Origin: Fragilaria crotonensis
Taxonomy: Eukaryota; Bacillariophyta; Fragilariophyceae; Fragilariales; Fragilariaceae
Length of the DNA stretch: 33,181 bases
NCBI GenBank assembly: GCA_022925895.1
Contig: JAKSYS010000685.1
Span: 1 to 33,181 of the forward strand
Direction: 5' to 3'
Part shown: in pieces, positions 1-10,495 of the stretch
Numbering within the stretch: position 1 is the stretch's first letter
Layout of the letters: every line of letters starts with the position of its first letter
The notes under the pieces: model-generated
Told to the model about the DNA's origin: nothing
What the model saw: the letters and a program-made list of their open reading frames with translations, nothing else
Databases searched by the model: none
Made by a program: the position numbers and the translations under genes

Positions 1-1259
1 ACATTGATTAAGTATTCCATGTAAACTAAAGAGAAGGGAACCACAGGTTCAAACTCACATGGTCGAAAATGACCTGCATTCCAGGGATTTTCGCTGCATA
101 TTGGGAGTCAAAACAAGACGATGCTAGTTTTGAGTTCGCGCCTTTGATCGACTCTGAAGTTCTATTGTGTAACTAAATGAGATACTACAAGGACTGAATT
201 TATCATATTTCTAGCACAGTATCGTTCATCTATTGCGCTTCGAGCCTGCTGCTACCTCAGCATTGGACGCAACAACATCGCAGATGTGCAGTGCAGGCCG
301 TGAACCTCACAAATTCCCGCAACATTTTGATGCTGTTTCTTGGAGGTGGTTTCCAAAAGAACGTGCTTTAGCGATTTTGGCGATGAGTACTCGGTACTCG
401 CAGATAGTCTTCCGTTCCCTTGTCATCGCAAAGTTACTATCAGTTGTTCGGCGACAGACGTCTTTGAACTTAAGCGAAGACACCTAAATTTATCATTTAT
501 AACTTTCAGTTTCATACTCCGTTTCTGTCAAAAACGCTGATACTTTGAGATACTCCAGTTCTTGTATGATATGCATACCGGTGTGAGATATACCGTCGTA
601 CGGACGGTCCATGTATGAAACTTCCCGTAAGTAACAATTCAGGTGTGACAAGTGACCACTATCAACGCCCGTTTCATATGGCATACTCCGACATTGAGCC
701 CACTCGGAATATTCTACCGGTAGTACAGTATCACAGTAATACAGTAGAAAAGCAATCATTACTCACACTGTAGTTTTTTTCGTCTACAATACAACAATAG
801 GATAGTACAGCAAGTACTTGCGAGTACTTGTACTCCAAACTCCCAGGCTGGGAGCATATGCTAGTCCCAGTCACACAGTGCAAGTATTCGCGTTCTATCT
901 TCTATCCCACTAGCATACGAGTACTTGTATAGTACGCTTTATGCTACTAGCACGGGTCCTCGAAATCACTCACATTCCCTTGTTAACAGCATGTCGGCCG
1001 TTACGCATACCCACTTCATTCCTGCTGAGTGCTAGAGTGTTTGACGTATCAACATAGATGCCTCCATCCGCCTGCTCCCACTGCTGCTCGCGTACCTGGT
1101 AGGCAGCTGCCACACTTAGTGATTGACTCCATCGTTTAAGCTGCTGGATACCAAGAATCAAGGGGCGGAGTGTATTGCGAGTGTCGCACGCCGCCATAGC
1201 GCCGAACTCAGAAGAAAATTTGGTCTTTGGCTACATTGTCATCCCACCCATAATCTACC
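1..1259. other. Left-end spacer, no confident gene
   Basis: No recognisable gene was found. A minus-strand reading frame from an ATG at 1197 runs for about 72 codons to a good splice-donor-like GTGAGTG near 981-975. It could be the first exon of a gene divergent from the hydrolase at 1260, but no convincing next exon was found to its left. The 781-960 part is GTAC-rich and is listed separately. Open frames at 233-540 and 493-759 have no family features. Confidence 0.4.
781..960. repeat. GTAC-rich tract upstream of the hydrolase gene
   Basis: About six or seven GTAC tetramers occur in 180 bases, mostly as AGTACTTG or GTACTTGTACT; random sequence would give fewer than one. There is no constant repeat unit. 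It is one of several such tracts, which lie mainly in front of genes in this window. Confidence 0.55.
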
Positions 1260-2599
1260 ATGCAGGCAATGGCGCCAAACATTCAAAATCTGAGACAAAA
1301 CGTCAACGCTGCAGTCGCTTGTACCGAGAATGTCGCGGAGATTTTAGGTTGGCCCACACATGTTGTTTCGATCGATTGGAGGCAAGGCTCACAGGGAGAT
1401 CAGTGCATCCCCGCACATACCTACATTTTCTTCGTTCCTGGCAATCCTGGTCTCGTAGGATGGTATATTCCGGCATTGACGTCCATCGTGCAACAGCTTG
1501 GACCTGGATTTTCTTTGCGAGGGGTATCGTATGCTGGGCACGGCGTTACTGAGGAAGTAGTGAATGTGGAACCATACCAAGACGACTGCAATACACATGA
1601 TGCCAACAACTGTCGCCAAGCAAGAAATGTTCAAATCCCATGGTCTATCCAGGGACAGATACAGCACAAACTGGCATGGATTGACCACATTCACGACAGC
1701 GATAACCTCGAGACCAAGCGACTCGTCTTTGTCTCTCATTCGATTGGTGCTCACATGGTGCAGCGCATGTTGGTCTTGCGACCAGACTGGAGGCGGCGCA
1801 CAGCTGCACTCGTTCATTGGATGCCATTCTTACGTATGGATCCCGACACACGGGCTCAGCAGTACAAGTTGTATACCGCAGCACACCATCCAGATGCCGT
1901 CATTGCGATTGGACGAAAAGTATTGGAGGTGCTGAGATCCAGAACTAGTCTTGTCAACTACATGCTGAAACGTACGGCACCCGATGACCGTGGGAGGGAT
2001 CTGGCGGTCCGTTTGTTGCAACATCCAACGTTTAGTCGCAACTTTTTCGAATTGGGAACGGAAGAGCTTCGCGACGTTCCGCAACTTCCCGATGTACGTT
2101 ACCTCGTTTGGCTTCGTCAACGTGCCCACTAACGACTTGTGCTCATCCTGAAATCATCTGAAAATGATTCTTGATTGTCAAAACACTGCAATCGCCGATT
2201 TGAACTTGTCTCACCCACCTCGTCAATTCCCATTCACTTAATGAACAGATATCCGCCTTGCGACTGCTTTCATCCATCCCAACCTTCATATTGCATTGTC
2301 CTGGGGATCCATGGTTCCCTCATCATCATGCCGATGATATTATATACACTGTGGCGAACAAAATGCCAGCAACGGCGACGAGGACGACGACGACGACAAC
2401 GACCAGGTGCAGTAGTAGTAGGTCGTCCAGCGGACATGACCAAACGACGAATACTACGCCTCCCAGCATTCAACCAAACATTGCGTTGGAGTATTGTTCC
2501 ACTTGCCAGCACGACTTTATTGTCCATCCTGATATGGTCCCGATAGCAGTGGACTTTGTAGTGAAAGCCATTCGACAAGTTACCATGTCACGATTGTAA
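1260..2599 (+). CDS. LDAH: Lipid-droplet-associated hydrolase (LDAH-like alpha/beta hydrolase)
   Basis: Serine hydrolase of the LDAH family, which acts on lipid-droplet neutral lipids or sterol esters (family knowledge). Two exons: 1260-2093 and 2249-2599. The intron 2094-2248 has a GTACGT donor and an ACAG acceptor, and it joins in frame to give 394 residues. Visible motifs are PGNPGLVGWY (about residues 60-69), the nucleophile elbow SHSIG (159-163, Ser161), the acid region CPGDPW (Asp298) and CQHDF (His365). Residues about 319-348 are a Thr/Ser-rich insert encoded by an ACG/ACC-rich microsatellite, absent from typical family members. Without the intron the first exon would stop at 2132 and lose the Asp and His of the triad, so the two-exon model is strongly preferred. 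No signal peptide is seen. It converges on the RING gene at 3084. Confidence 0.85.
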
Positions 2600-3083
2600 G
2601 CATGTGGAAGTTTGAGGAGCGGTGGCTCGGTTAAAGTTGATGCTCAACGAGCATTGTTGAGTATTCGTGCACGGTTTTGGAAGGATTTCGTTGGCAGATA
2701 GTTCTCGCAATCTGCATTTGAAGAGCACATTTTGGGTCTTCTCGTCATCGTCACATAATCCGAACGGTTATCTGACACTGTCAGTATTTGAAACATGGTG
2801 GGACGAGAGGGCCAGCTTGAGGAACGCCTGAGGATTACTTGGTGCTTGTCCTCCTCATAATTGGGTGGCCTATTCGTAGCTTTAATGAGCGGCACTCAAG
2901 TCTTCGGAAGCAGCGCGAATTCACCGGTGCTCTCGTCACATTCTCGGAGTGATTGCCTTCTCACAGCATGCACATTTTCATCACCTGAGTTTTGGAGTAT
3001 GGCTCAATCATGCACGTGCAGCTAGGTTTGAGCGCGCGATGAAGACGCTTTCGGAGCAAGGCAACCCTGATGAAGAATTGTGT
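2600..3083. other. Convergent spacer, no gene seen
   Basis: This is the 3' spacer between the plus-strand hydrolase and the minus-strand RING gene. No terminal repeats or gene motifs were recognised. It shares an 18-base string (2715-2732) with the DNA transposon at 30615-31651, which may be chance. Confidence 0.5.
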
Positions 3084-4148
3084 CTATGCTGGGCCAGGAT
3101 ACACCCCCTGTACACCGACAAGACTGGCCTTCACCGTCGTGAATAGCTTTGGATCCCACATGGGCTGTCGACAATCGGGACAAGAATCATGACCTGGTTC
3201 CTTCAACCAACTCAGAAGACATTCACGATGATGCAAATGGGAGCATGGACCCATCACAATCTCTTTTCCATAGTCGCTTTTCGATTCTGTCAGACGATAA
3301 AATGATTCATTAACCCTATGAAAGCATATTGATTGTGATGCAGCCGATTACGTACGTTCCTTGCCACTTACCAATTTCTTCCAAACATATCGAGCAACTC
3401 GCTACATTGATCACTGAGTCATCCGACCTGCATTCATTCGCCTCCAAGTCGTCGATCTCGCTCATCGGCGTTTGTGTAGGTTCCTTCGACATGGTCTGCG
3501 ATGGAGATCCATCCTGAGTCGGTTACTGAGTGAGACCTGCGTGGTTGGAGACATTCACGATGAAAAAAAGCGCGAAACATTTGGAGCACATACCTTTTCT
3601 ACTTCGGATGGAGGAAACATAATGTCCAACACGCACTCGCGTTGCTTACGAGCGTCGTCGGAATCGGCTTCGTGTTGGATTGTATTTAGCATTCCATCTT
3701 GGCGTCGCTTTTGATACAGGATGCACCAGAAAATGGCAAAAGCGGGAAAGGCAATGTAGACGAGCACTGTCATCAGGGCATCGATAACAACCTTGTTTTG
3801 CTTTTCACGTGGAGCTTCCTTCGAACTGCCAGTAGCATTCGTCACCTCCTCGCATATACACGTGCTTGAGATCCGTTCGCCGTTTGTCCCTTCAGTGTAG
3901 AAGAGACAGAAAGCAGTGGTATTCGTGATTGGTCCCAAAAATGGGTCTGTGACGTTGGCGCTATCTGACTGCGTAGTGTCACTGCAATTGCTGACTTGAA
4001 ATCCGTCCCTGCATTCAAGGCAGGACGAAAGGACTGGAGATGCAGTTGCATTATTTGATTTGGATGCGGGTGTATTATAGCGTCTGGTTGATGCCGCATT
4101 TGCAGATGAGCAGGCCAGTAATAAAGAAAGCACTGAGTTGAAATTCAT
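3084..4148 (-). CDS. Membrane RING-H2 protein, copy A
   Basis: Probable membrane E3 ubiquitin ligase. Exons read 4148-3594, 3495-3372 and 3286-3084, giving about 293 residues. A second acceptor would start exon 2 at 3513 and add six residues in frame. Order of domains: signal peptide (1-19); lumenal domain about 20-118 with CLECRDGF, CLFYTEGT and STCICE motifs and about five N-glycosylation sequons; TM helix about 121-145; cytosolic tail with the conserved SDDARKQREC...MFPPSE motif; and a RING-H2 finger split by intron 2 (CSIC in exon 2; CSHLHHREC and CPDC in exon 3). The layout resembles ATL or RNF13-type ligases, but the ectodomain was not recognised. The start is supported by alignment with copy B. 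Donors are GTATGT and GTAAGT. E3 activity is inferred from the RING only. Confidence 0.8.
3151..3293 (-). repeat. 143-bp block nearly identical to 11150-11292
   Basis: This covers most of exon 3 and the intron-2 acceptor of RING copy A. Reading base by base against copy B, only two of 143 positions differ: one synonymous Ser codon and one Tyr/Asp change. The rest of the paralogue pair is far more diverged. Confidence 0.9.
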
Positions 4149-4864
4149 GGTGTATTTTTCTACGAAATGTGACTTTTATGTGAGTGCGATGAGAAGGGAT
4201 GTCTCGAAAGATGACCAGAATTCTCATCTTTTTTTAATCCCGTCAGAAAGGACAGAATCATGACATCATGACGTTATGGCCTGTTGAAGATACATCCAAC
4301 AAAGGCAGCGTTGAACCGAAGCATATGAATGAGGGTACATTAGAGTCCAACACTGGGGTTGTCTCAGTGGCATGTTTTAGAGCGACATTATAGTGGTAGT
4401 AGCATCTAAATGTTGAATATCGAGTAAATTTAGTTGCTAGCTGTTGCAGCTATTTCAAAGTACTCTTTGCTGTATCATAGTGCAGGAACCCTTCATCAGG
4501 GGAGAAATCAATGAGGTTAGAATTATACTGTCGTAGTTAACAATGGCAGTACTTGTACCTTGAAAGACATCATTGCAAGACGACCAAACGGACTCATAAT
4601 GGCTTGGTAGATAAGAGTTCATACATAGCAGAGTACTCTACAGATGTAGTCAACTCGGCGGACTCAAGTACTTGTACTCTAGCTACTACCTAGCTAGAGT
4701 AGCTTTCCAGTACATGCAACTGTCACTCCGAAAACTACGGTACTAGTACTGGTACACGCTACATACAGGTACGGGACAATACTTGTAGTACTGGTACTGT
4801 AGTAGCTGCGAAGCGTTACACGTACTTGTATGTGTAACAACAACCAACAACCAACGAGCATGTC
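4149..4864. other. Spacer upstream of RING copy A, GTAC-rich from about 4540
   Basis: Promoter side of RING copy A and left flank of the retrotransposon. The part about 4540-4840 holds roughly 13 GTAC tetramers in 300 bases (AGTACTTGTACT, GGTACTAGTACTGG). No gene was seen. Confidence 0.55.
4859..4864. repeat. Target-site duplication, left copy (CATGTC)
   Basis: CATGTC abuts the left LTR and recurs at 10967-10972. Copia elements usually duplicate 5 bp, so the true duplication may be ATGTC with one chance base. Confidence 0.85.
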
Positions 4865-5335
4865 TGTTGAGATGTTCCAGATCTCTGCAACAGTACTTAC
4901 ACTTCCGGTGCGCAGTACCACGGTAAATCTACCAGCTAGTAGTTTGACAACACTATAAACCCTTGTTTGTTTTCCCTTCTGCAATGTTGTGACTACTTTA
5001 GATTACTCCTATCAATCCTCCCAGACCTCTTGGTCTTACCAAATTGATCTTGCTTCTTGGAAGTAACCTTCTTAGCCTTGTTCTTCACTTCAATCCATGC
5101 ATTTTCATTAATTATATTTCTCGCACCGTTGATTCCTTTCGTTTCGATCGTACCAGTTAATCTTGCATGTTGGACCTCATCCGTAGGAATTCGTATTCCA
5201 TTTACGAATCCCGAATAAATATTCTTGAACGAATCTTCCAGATTTCGCACGACTGTCGGTCGTGCGTACTGCACTGTCATAGCAGTCCCGTTTCCACTGC
5301 TACTGTCGCTTGTCAGTAAACGCTTATCCTCGACA
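4865..5335 (-). repeat. 3' LTR (471 bp)
   Basis: Identical in length to the right LTR and different at one base (G at about 5156 against A at about 10787). The ends are TGTTGAG...CTCGACA on the plus strand. The pol reading frame enters this LTR at 5335 and stops only at 4993-4995, so about 73% of the LTR is open coding sequence. Confidence 0.95.
5246..5266. other. Perfect 8-bp hairpin inside the LTR
   Basis: CGCACGAC and GTCGTGCG are separated by five bases. The same hairpin occurs in the right LTR at 10877-10897. It lies in the part of the LTR that is also open reading frame. Confidence 0.7.
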
Positions 5336-5345
5336 TCCTCCCTCC
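5336..5345 (-). other. Polypurine tract (GGAGGGAGGA)
   Basis: Ten purines on the element's sense strand directly abut the 3' LTR, as expected for the plus-strand DNA primer of LTR elements. The tract is also read as codons of the pol frame (C-W-R-E-D). Confidence 0.85.
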
Positions 5346-6482
5346 AACATTCAAGATTCCCATTCCTGATTCTCGCTGCATGCTTCGTGTGCAATTTCTC
5401 GGGGCAGTTCTTATTCAGTATGTCCGCCGAGTTCTCTTCCGATCGTACGAACTGAACCTTTAAATAACCAGCTTCTTCAAGTTCTCGAATAAAGTGTGCT
5501 CTGACGTCAATATGCTTCGTCCTTGCTCCGACGTGTTGATTCTTCACTAAATAAATCGCTCCCAGATTGTCTTCATAAACACGCCCAACCAATTTCTCTT
5601 CCTTCGGGTATCTCATGACTTCGTCCAATAACATCATAATAAACTTGTTCTCACACGCTCCCTTCGCCAGGCTTATGTACTCAGCCTCCGTACTTGACAA
5701 CGTAACCACATGTTGAGTTTTCGACTCCCAGTTCACCAACGTACCACCAAGTGTATGTAGCCCGGACGAAATGCTCTTGCGGTCATCAATGTTCTTCGCG
5801 TAATCCGAATCGACAAATGATATGGGCCTCAATTCCTTCGGTTTCCTGTACGTTAGACCTTCGTAGTACCTCGCCTTGATATGTCCCACTAAACGCTCTA
5901 GTGCTTTCCAGTGCTCGTCACCTGGATTAGACAAATGTTGCGCCAACTCTCGTGCAGGATTCGCCAAATCAGGTGCCAGCTTGGTCATCAGATACATAAT
6001 CTTGCCAACAATCGAACGGTACTCGGTCATTCTCACAGGTTCTCCCTTGTTCTTGCTTAGGAATTTGTTTGGATATCCCGGGGTCTCAGCTTCCTTGATA
6101 CTCCTTCCCACACTCGTCTCAAATGACTCAACAATTTCGTCCTCCAATTTTGTCATACTCGCAACAACGTAGCTCTCACCGTTATCGTCAGTTTTCCAGT
6201 CGTACCATACTCCAAGATGCTTCTTCAAACGTCCCAAGTCAGAGATATTGAACCGTTTCTTAAGTTCCGACTTAAACTTCTCAATCGTCTCTTTCTTACC
6301 AGCAAGTAAAACGTCATCCACGTGCACCACTGCCATCAGAGTCACTTCGCCCGCTGTATTCTTCCAGTAATAAAGGCACGGATCAACCAGACTCTGTATC
6401 ATCTTCATGACTTGCGTCAAATATCTGAACAATGTCTTCATGAATAGGCGCGGAACGTCAACTCCTCCATACATAGGTCTTG

Positions 6483-7549
6483 TCAGCTTGATACAAAACT
6501 TCCTCCGTTCGTCTTCGTAATAAATCCAAGTTCAACCATTCCTTCTGGCCATTCAGCAAATACTTCTCTGTCCGCTTCAAGTTCCGCATTTAGAAATGCT
6601 GCTTCGATGTCAATCATTTCCATGATCCAACCTTCACCCTGCCGGTACACTGCAACTGCAATCGTAGTTCGTACTGTTGTGTCTGTTGCAACCGGCGAGA
6701 AAAACTCAGTGTAATCCACTCCTGGGATCATGACGTAGCCCTTAAGTACGATCCGACTCTTGTATCGCAGTGACCCATCTTGCTCCTCCTTGATCTTGAA
6801 TATCCATTTCACGGGTATAGGCTTGCGTCCTTTCAGCATCTCTCTGGGAAACTTCTTCCAGGCATCACGTGACAGAAAATTGTTGATTTCCACAATAGCT
6901 GACGGTTTCCACTTAACTCCGTTCTTCCCATCCATCGCCTTACGAAACGTTTTCGGCTCTCAGGATCCGATGATAAAGTCGCATTAAATGCAACTTGGTC
7001 CGTTCTACTTCGTGTTCGTACTCCAACTTCGTCGTCCTCGATTCTGATTGGTTCATCAATTCCAAGTCTCTTCATTTCCTTCTCCAGTCTCGTTACGCTT
7101 CGTTGCGGCCTCTCGGTTTGATCAATTTCGTCAACTTTGTCGTTCGTTTCGTTCTCCGCCATTTCTGGAGCATTTTCTCTCTGAGGAAGCTCAGGTAAGT
7201 CCTCCTCTTCCACACGCTCGTCGCTGTCATCAGTCTGGACCGAACGCGAGTCGTCGCTGTCGCTTTCGTCTTCAATAGCGGCAGCATCGTCGGTTTTCGA
7301 ACTTGGTCGTCGCGGTCGTCATCGCTTCGTTCGTCGATTTCTCCATCGATTCTCGGTCGTTCGTCGTCGTTGAAAGTCGCATCCGCGTGTATCCTCCCTG
7401 CTTCAGACAATGGTGGACTCAGAGGACGTTGAACGACGGCAAGTTCCTCTTCATATTCGGGGATCAAATGAATTTCCTCGCTTGCGACCTTCTCTTCTTG
7501 CTCAATTGGGGCCTCAAAATCAACTCAGGGTCGAAGACCTGAGTCAGGG
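6483..7549 (-). pseudogene. pol: Copia pol: acidic hinge and reverse transcriptase N-terminal part, frameshifted
   Basis: Continues pol after integrase. A Glu/Asp/Ser-rich linker (about 7520-7000) leads into the RT start: AWKKFPREM, PIPVKWIFKIK, LKGY, DYTEFFSPVA and EMIDIEAAFLNA, which carries the first RT catalytic Asp. The frame begins with an in-frame TGA at 7525-7527. It shifts near 7299-7302, again at the CTCTC run 6957-6961 (a possible dinucleotide slip), and again near 6511-6515 before the next segment. Each shift restores a reading that fits copia pol, so these are lesions or consensus errors rather than introns: no splice sites accompany them. Confidence 0.8.
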
Positions 7550-9256
7550 TCAGTCTGATATGTTGGCAGCGTTCGTCACGTCTGCCCAAACATGCACATC
7601 TCGTGTTTCCACGACCTTGCTTGTTACTGGATTGTACATACGGTACACATCCCTGGCGTGGTTTTCACCATAGCCAATCATCACCATGGGGGAACTCTTC
7701 TCCTTGAACTTCCCCTTCATGGTGGCCCTGTTTGTAACATAGCCAACCCTCCCAAACTGGATCAAATGAGGGTAGATGTTGCTCTTTTCACCATAGAATT
7801 GCTCGTCCGGAGGTACTGTACTGCGTGTATTCGGTAGCACATTACCCAGTAGTGCAGCGGTCTTTGTCGCTTCTGCCCACAACTTCGCTTGCATCTCTTT
7901 TGTCCATGCTGCGGCAATCATCATAGCCAACGCACGCTTCGCATCTCGCGAAAACATCCGTTCCACGACACCGTTATGTTGTGGTGTATGAGGGGCAGTG
8001 TACTCCAACTGTATCCCGTACTCTCCTTCGCAAATCTTGCGTAGCTCGGACATATGTTCACCGGCATTGTCGCACCGAAGGTACTTCACAGGCTTTCCAG
8101 CCGCCTTCAACTTGTCCAATAAGTCCTTCAGAAATTTTGTTATGACGTTCTTCCTGGCACCGTAGAAATCCCAGGACTTTCTCGTTTTGTCATCCACAAA
8201 CTTAAACCAATAGCGTGACCCCATGACTGTTTCCGAATAAGGGCCACTCGTGTCCATGTAAAGTCGTTCTCCTGGTTTGTCCGCTGTCACCTTAGTGGTT
8301 TTGTTTGTTCTCTTTTGGGTCGCCTTCGCTCGTGCACATCCGTCGCAAACGGACATTTTTCCTGTCGCAATAATTTCGAGCGCCTTCAGCGTTTCCCGCA
8401 CCACTCTCTCCGTTGCGTGACCGAATTTTTGATGAGCTTCATTGATGTCCATGTACTGTTTTCGCTCTTTCTTCTCCATTTCTTCGTCTTTTTCGACAAT
8501 TCCTTCGACGTTAAACGCCTCTCGTTCTCCTTTGATACGAGATGCAATCAGATACGCCATTCCATCTGAGCCCGTTTCGAATTCCAGCATCTCCCGCGAC
8601 TCATTAAAAATCTTTGATCCTTCTTTTCCAGCCACAAACTCATTTCCTTTCTCTGTAAGTCGGCCAACACTGATCAAATTCTTCGCAAAACCCGGGACAA
8701 CCATCACATCTTCCAACTTCAGCTTCTTTCCTGAGCTTTTCTGTTCCAGGGTCAAATCTCCAATTGCAATTGCTTTCATGGTTTCATTGTTTCCAACTCT
8801 GACATGCTCACCTTCAGTTGCTGTCTTCAAGTTAGTCATCATCTTGGTGTTAATGGAGACATGAGTTGTTGCTCCAGAGTCAACAAGCCAACTTTCATGC
8901 CCACTCTCAGTGACAGGAGACATGAATTTCCTTGAATTAGTAGCAAAAACTTGCTCGTCCCACATCCACTCTGCGCCTTGACTCGATTTATCCATCCGGT
9001 ACTCGGATTCCTCTCGCTCCTCGTTAATAAACTCAGTGTTCTCGACCTTTTCTGCAGCTTCAGACTCTCCTGTCTTGCTTTCCTCATAATGAGTTCCGTC
9101 TTCCTTGTGATCAATGACTTCCTCTCCAGCTTCGGGCTCCTGCGCCTTGCTTTCTTCATACTCCAGATTGTCTTCTGCGACATCTTCAATTTTCTCTTCA
9201 ACTTCGTCTTCGTCATCTTCGTCGTCACTCGTTTCGCACATATCAGCCCAACTCAT
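7550..9256 (-). pseudogene. pol: Copia pol: protease and integrase segment
   Basis: One open stretch of about 568 codons. It starts with an acidic region (DDEDDEDEVEE), then the aspartic protease with WLVDSGATTHVS, the GAG-pre-integrase zinc motif (H-x3-H ... CDGCARAK, about residues 281-311), and the integrase core with catalytic Asp in DTSGPYSE, Asp in RCDNAGEH and Glu in HNGVVERMF. The catalytic set looks complete. The first ATG is not a true start: gag runs in from 9249 after a one-base shift at CCC 9247-9249. The frame ends at a TGA at 7550 and a shift near 7565-7575 leads to the next segment. Confidence 0.88.
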
Positions 9257-10435
9257 AGTACTTGGCTTCTTCTTCTCCCTCCCTTTGAACTTTCACCTTG
9301 GCTTGCTCGTCGCCTCTCGGTTTCCACTTAAACTCTCGAATGTCCTTCAACACTGCTCTCTTCGTATTGTTGTACTCAGCAATCTCCTGCAATAACTCCA
9401 TTGCAAATTTGTCCGTGTCAAAGTAGTAGTCCTTAGTAGACTCTACGTTCCTCTTGACGTCATCCTCCCGGCTCTCAGCTCCTCGGATTGTCATACCAAC
9501 AAACATACCGGACTCTTCCTTCTTTGGACATTCCTTCGCGATGTGCCCAAAAAGCTCCACAGTTATAACACTTGACCTTCAATTTTGCGTTTTCTCGTTC
9601 TCCGTTGTTGTTGTTGTTGCTGTTCGTTCGGCATTCTCTTGCACGATGGCCTTGCTTTCCACACTTGTTGCACTTGCCCTTGAACGCACGCCAGCCTCCT
9701 TTTCCGCTTGATGTGTTGAGCGCCAGGTGCTTGCCTTTCTCTTTCTCTCGTCCTTCTTGATTTTCGCGAGTTTGCCGATTTTTGAACGGCTCAACAAACA
9801 TCTGATAATGGACCAGGATCTCCGAAACAAAGTCCTTGTGGGTGAAATCTTTCGACCCAATCTTGCCATTGAGCGACGCAATAACCGACTCGTACCTTCG
9901 TTTGGGCAATCGCGCCAAAATAGTCGCTTCCATCTGCTCGTCGCTGCGCCTCGTTCCATTTTCGCATTTTTCGACCTCCCGATTCAATCGCTCCATCTCC
10001 ATGATCCAGAGGTGCGGATCGTCCAAATCCGACTTCATGTAACACTTCTCCAACATGGTCGTTGCCTTCACCAAGTCCCTTGTCTTCTTCGAATCGTAGC
10101 GGTCCTTCAACGCTTGATACATCGCGAACGCAGTTTCGTGAGATTCGATGATAGCGAACGCGTCCCCTCGACAGGACATAATCAGGAAATGTTTCGCCTC
10201 GTCGTCTTGGCGAATCAGCTCTTCCTCTTCGTCAGTTCGCTCGGCCTTTATCGCCAGGCTCGGCGACACGCGGTCCTCCAGGAGTGCGCGCTTGAAACCT
10301 TTCGTGGCGGCGAAGACCTCGGCTTTCATGAAAAATTCGCGGGGTTCCATTCCCCCCTTTCGTAGTGTCCGTCCCACTGAAGGGAATCACTTTGATCGAC
10401 TCCAGGGTTGCTCCAGCCTTCCTCGCTTCGCTCAT
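9244..10435 (-). pseudogene. gag: Copia gag with two zinc knuckles, frameshifted
   Basis: Nucleocapsid/capsid polyprotein start. ATG at 10435-10433 opens with MSEARKAGATLESIKVIPFSG, a typical copia Gag beginning that leads into the UBN2-type capsid region. The C-terminal part has a first CCHC knuckle (CNKCGKQGHRAREC) and a second one that is split by a frame change. Shifts lie in the six-base C run 10352-10357, the five-base A run 9549-9553 (inside the second knuckle) and CCC 9247-9249; each needs one base skipped. A programmed frameshift is unlikely because the site is inside a zinc knuckle and copia elements normally use one continuous frame. The 5' leader is only about 60 bp. Confidence 0.85.
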
Positions 10436-10481
10436 CCTTGCGTAGTCGTCTCTCGTTGGACCTTAACTTCCCACAAACAAT

Positions 10482-10495
10482 CGTTTTTAAAAACG
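10482..10495. other. 14-bp palindrome at the expected primer-binding site
   Basis: CGTTTTTAAAAACG is perfectly self-complementary and directly abuts the inner end of the 5' LTR, where a tRNA primer-binding site is expected. No TGG-initial tRNA complement was recognised there. Confidence 0.6.

Larger units (their letters stand above)
4993..6474 (-). pseudogene. pol: Copia pol: reverse transcriptase C-terminal part, RNase H and LTR-encoded tail
   Basis: An uninterrupted 493-codon stretch. It shows the RT catalytic VHVDDVLLAG motif, the late-RT connection, and an RNase H with DSDYA, SSTEAEY and EDNLGA (acidic active-site pattern), then the HIDVRAHFIRE region typical of copia ends. About 115 residues beyond the usual end are encoded inside the 3' LTR; this tail is rich in Lys and Arg (residues like KNKAKK, KRSGRIDR) and was not recognised. 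The frame joins the preceding RT part only through a one-base shift near 6511-6515. The first ATG at 6474 is internal, not a real start. Called a pseudogene because the polyprotein upstream is broken. Confidence 0.85.

Noticed and set aside
493-759. Minus-strand 88-codon frame
   Set aside because: No family features; no link to the possible exon at 982-1197 through convincing splice sites.
2715-2732. 18-base match to 30748-30765, inside the DNA transposon
   Set aside because: No flanking similarity was found; in a 33-kb window one such match may be chance.
9549-9553. Programmed gag-pol frameshift at the A5/T5 run
   Set aside because: The site lies inside the second zinc knuckle, and further shifts follow; a single programmed event cannot explain the pattern.
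9727-10365. Plus-strand open frame of 212 codons
   Set aside because: It is antisense to gag and has no start context or family motifs; a shadow of the copia coding strand.
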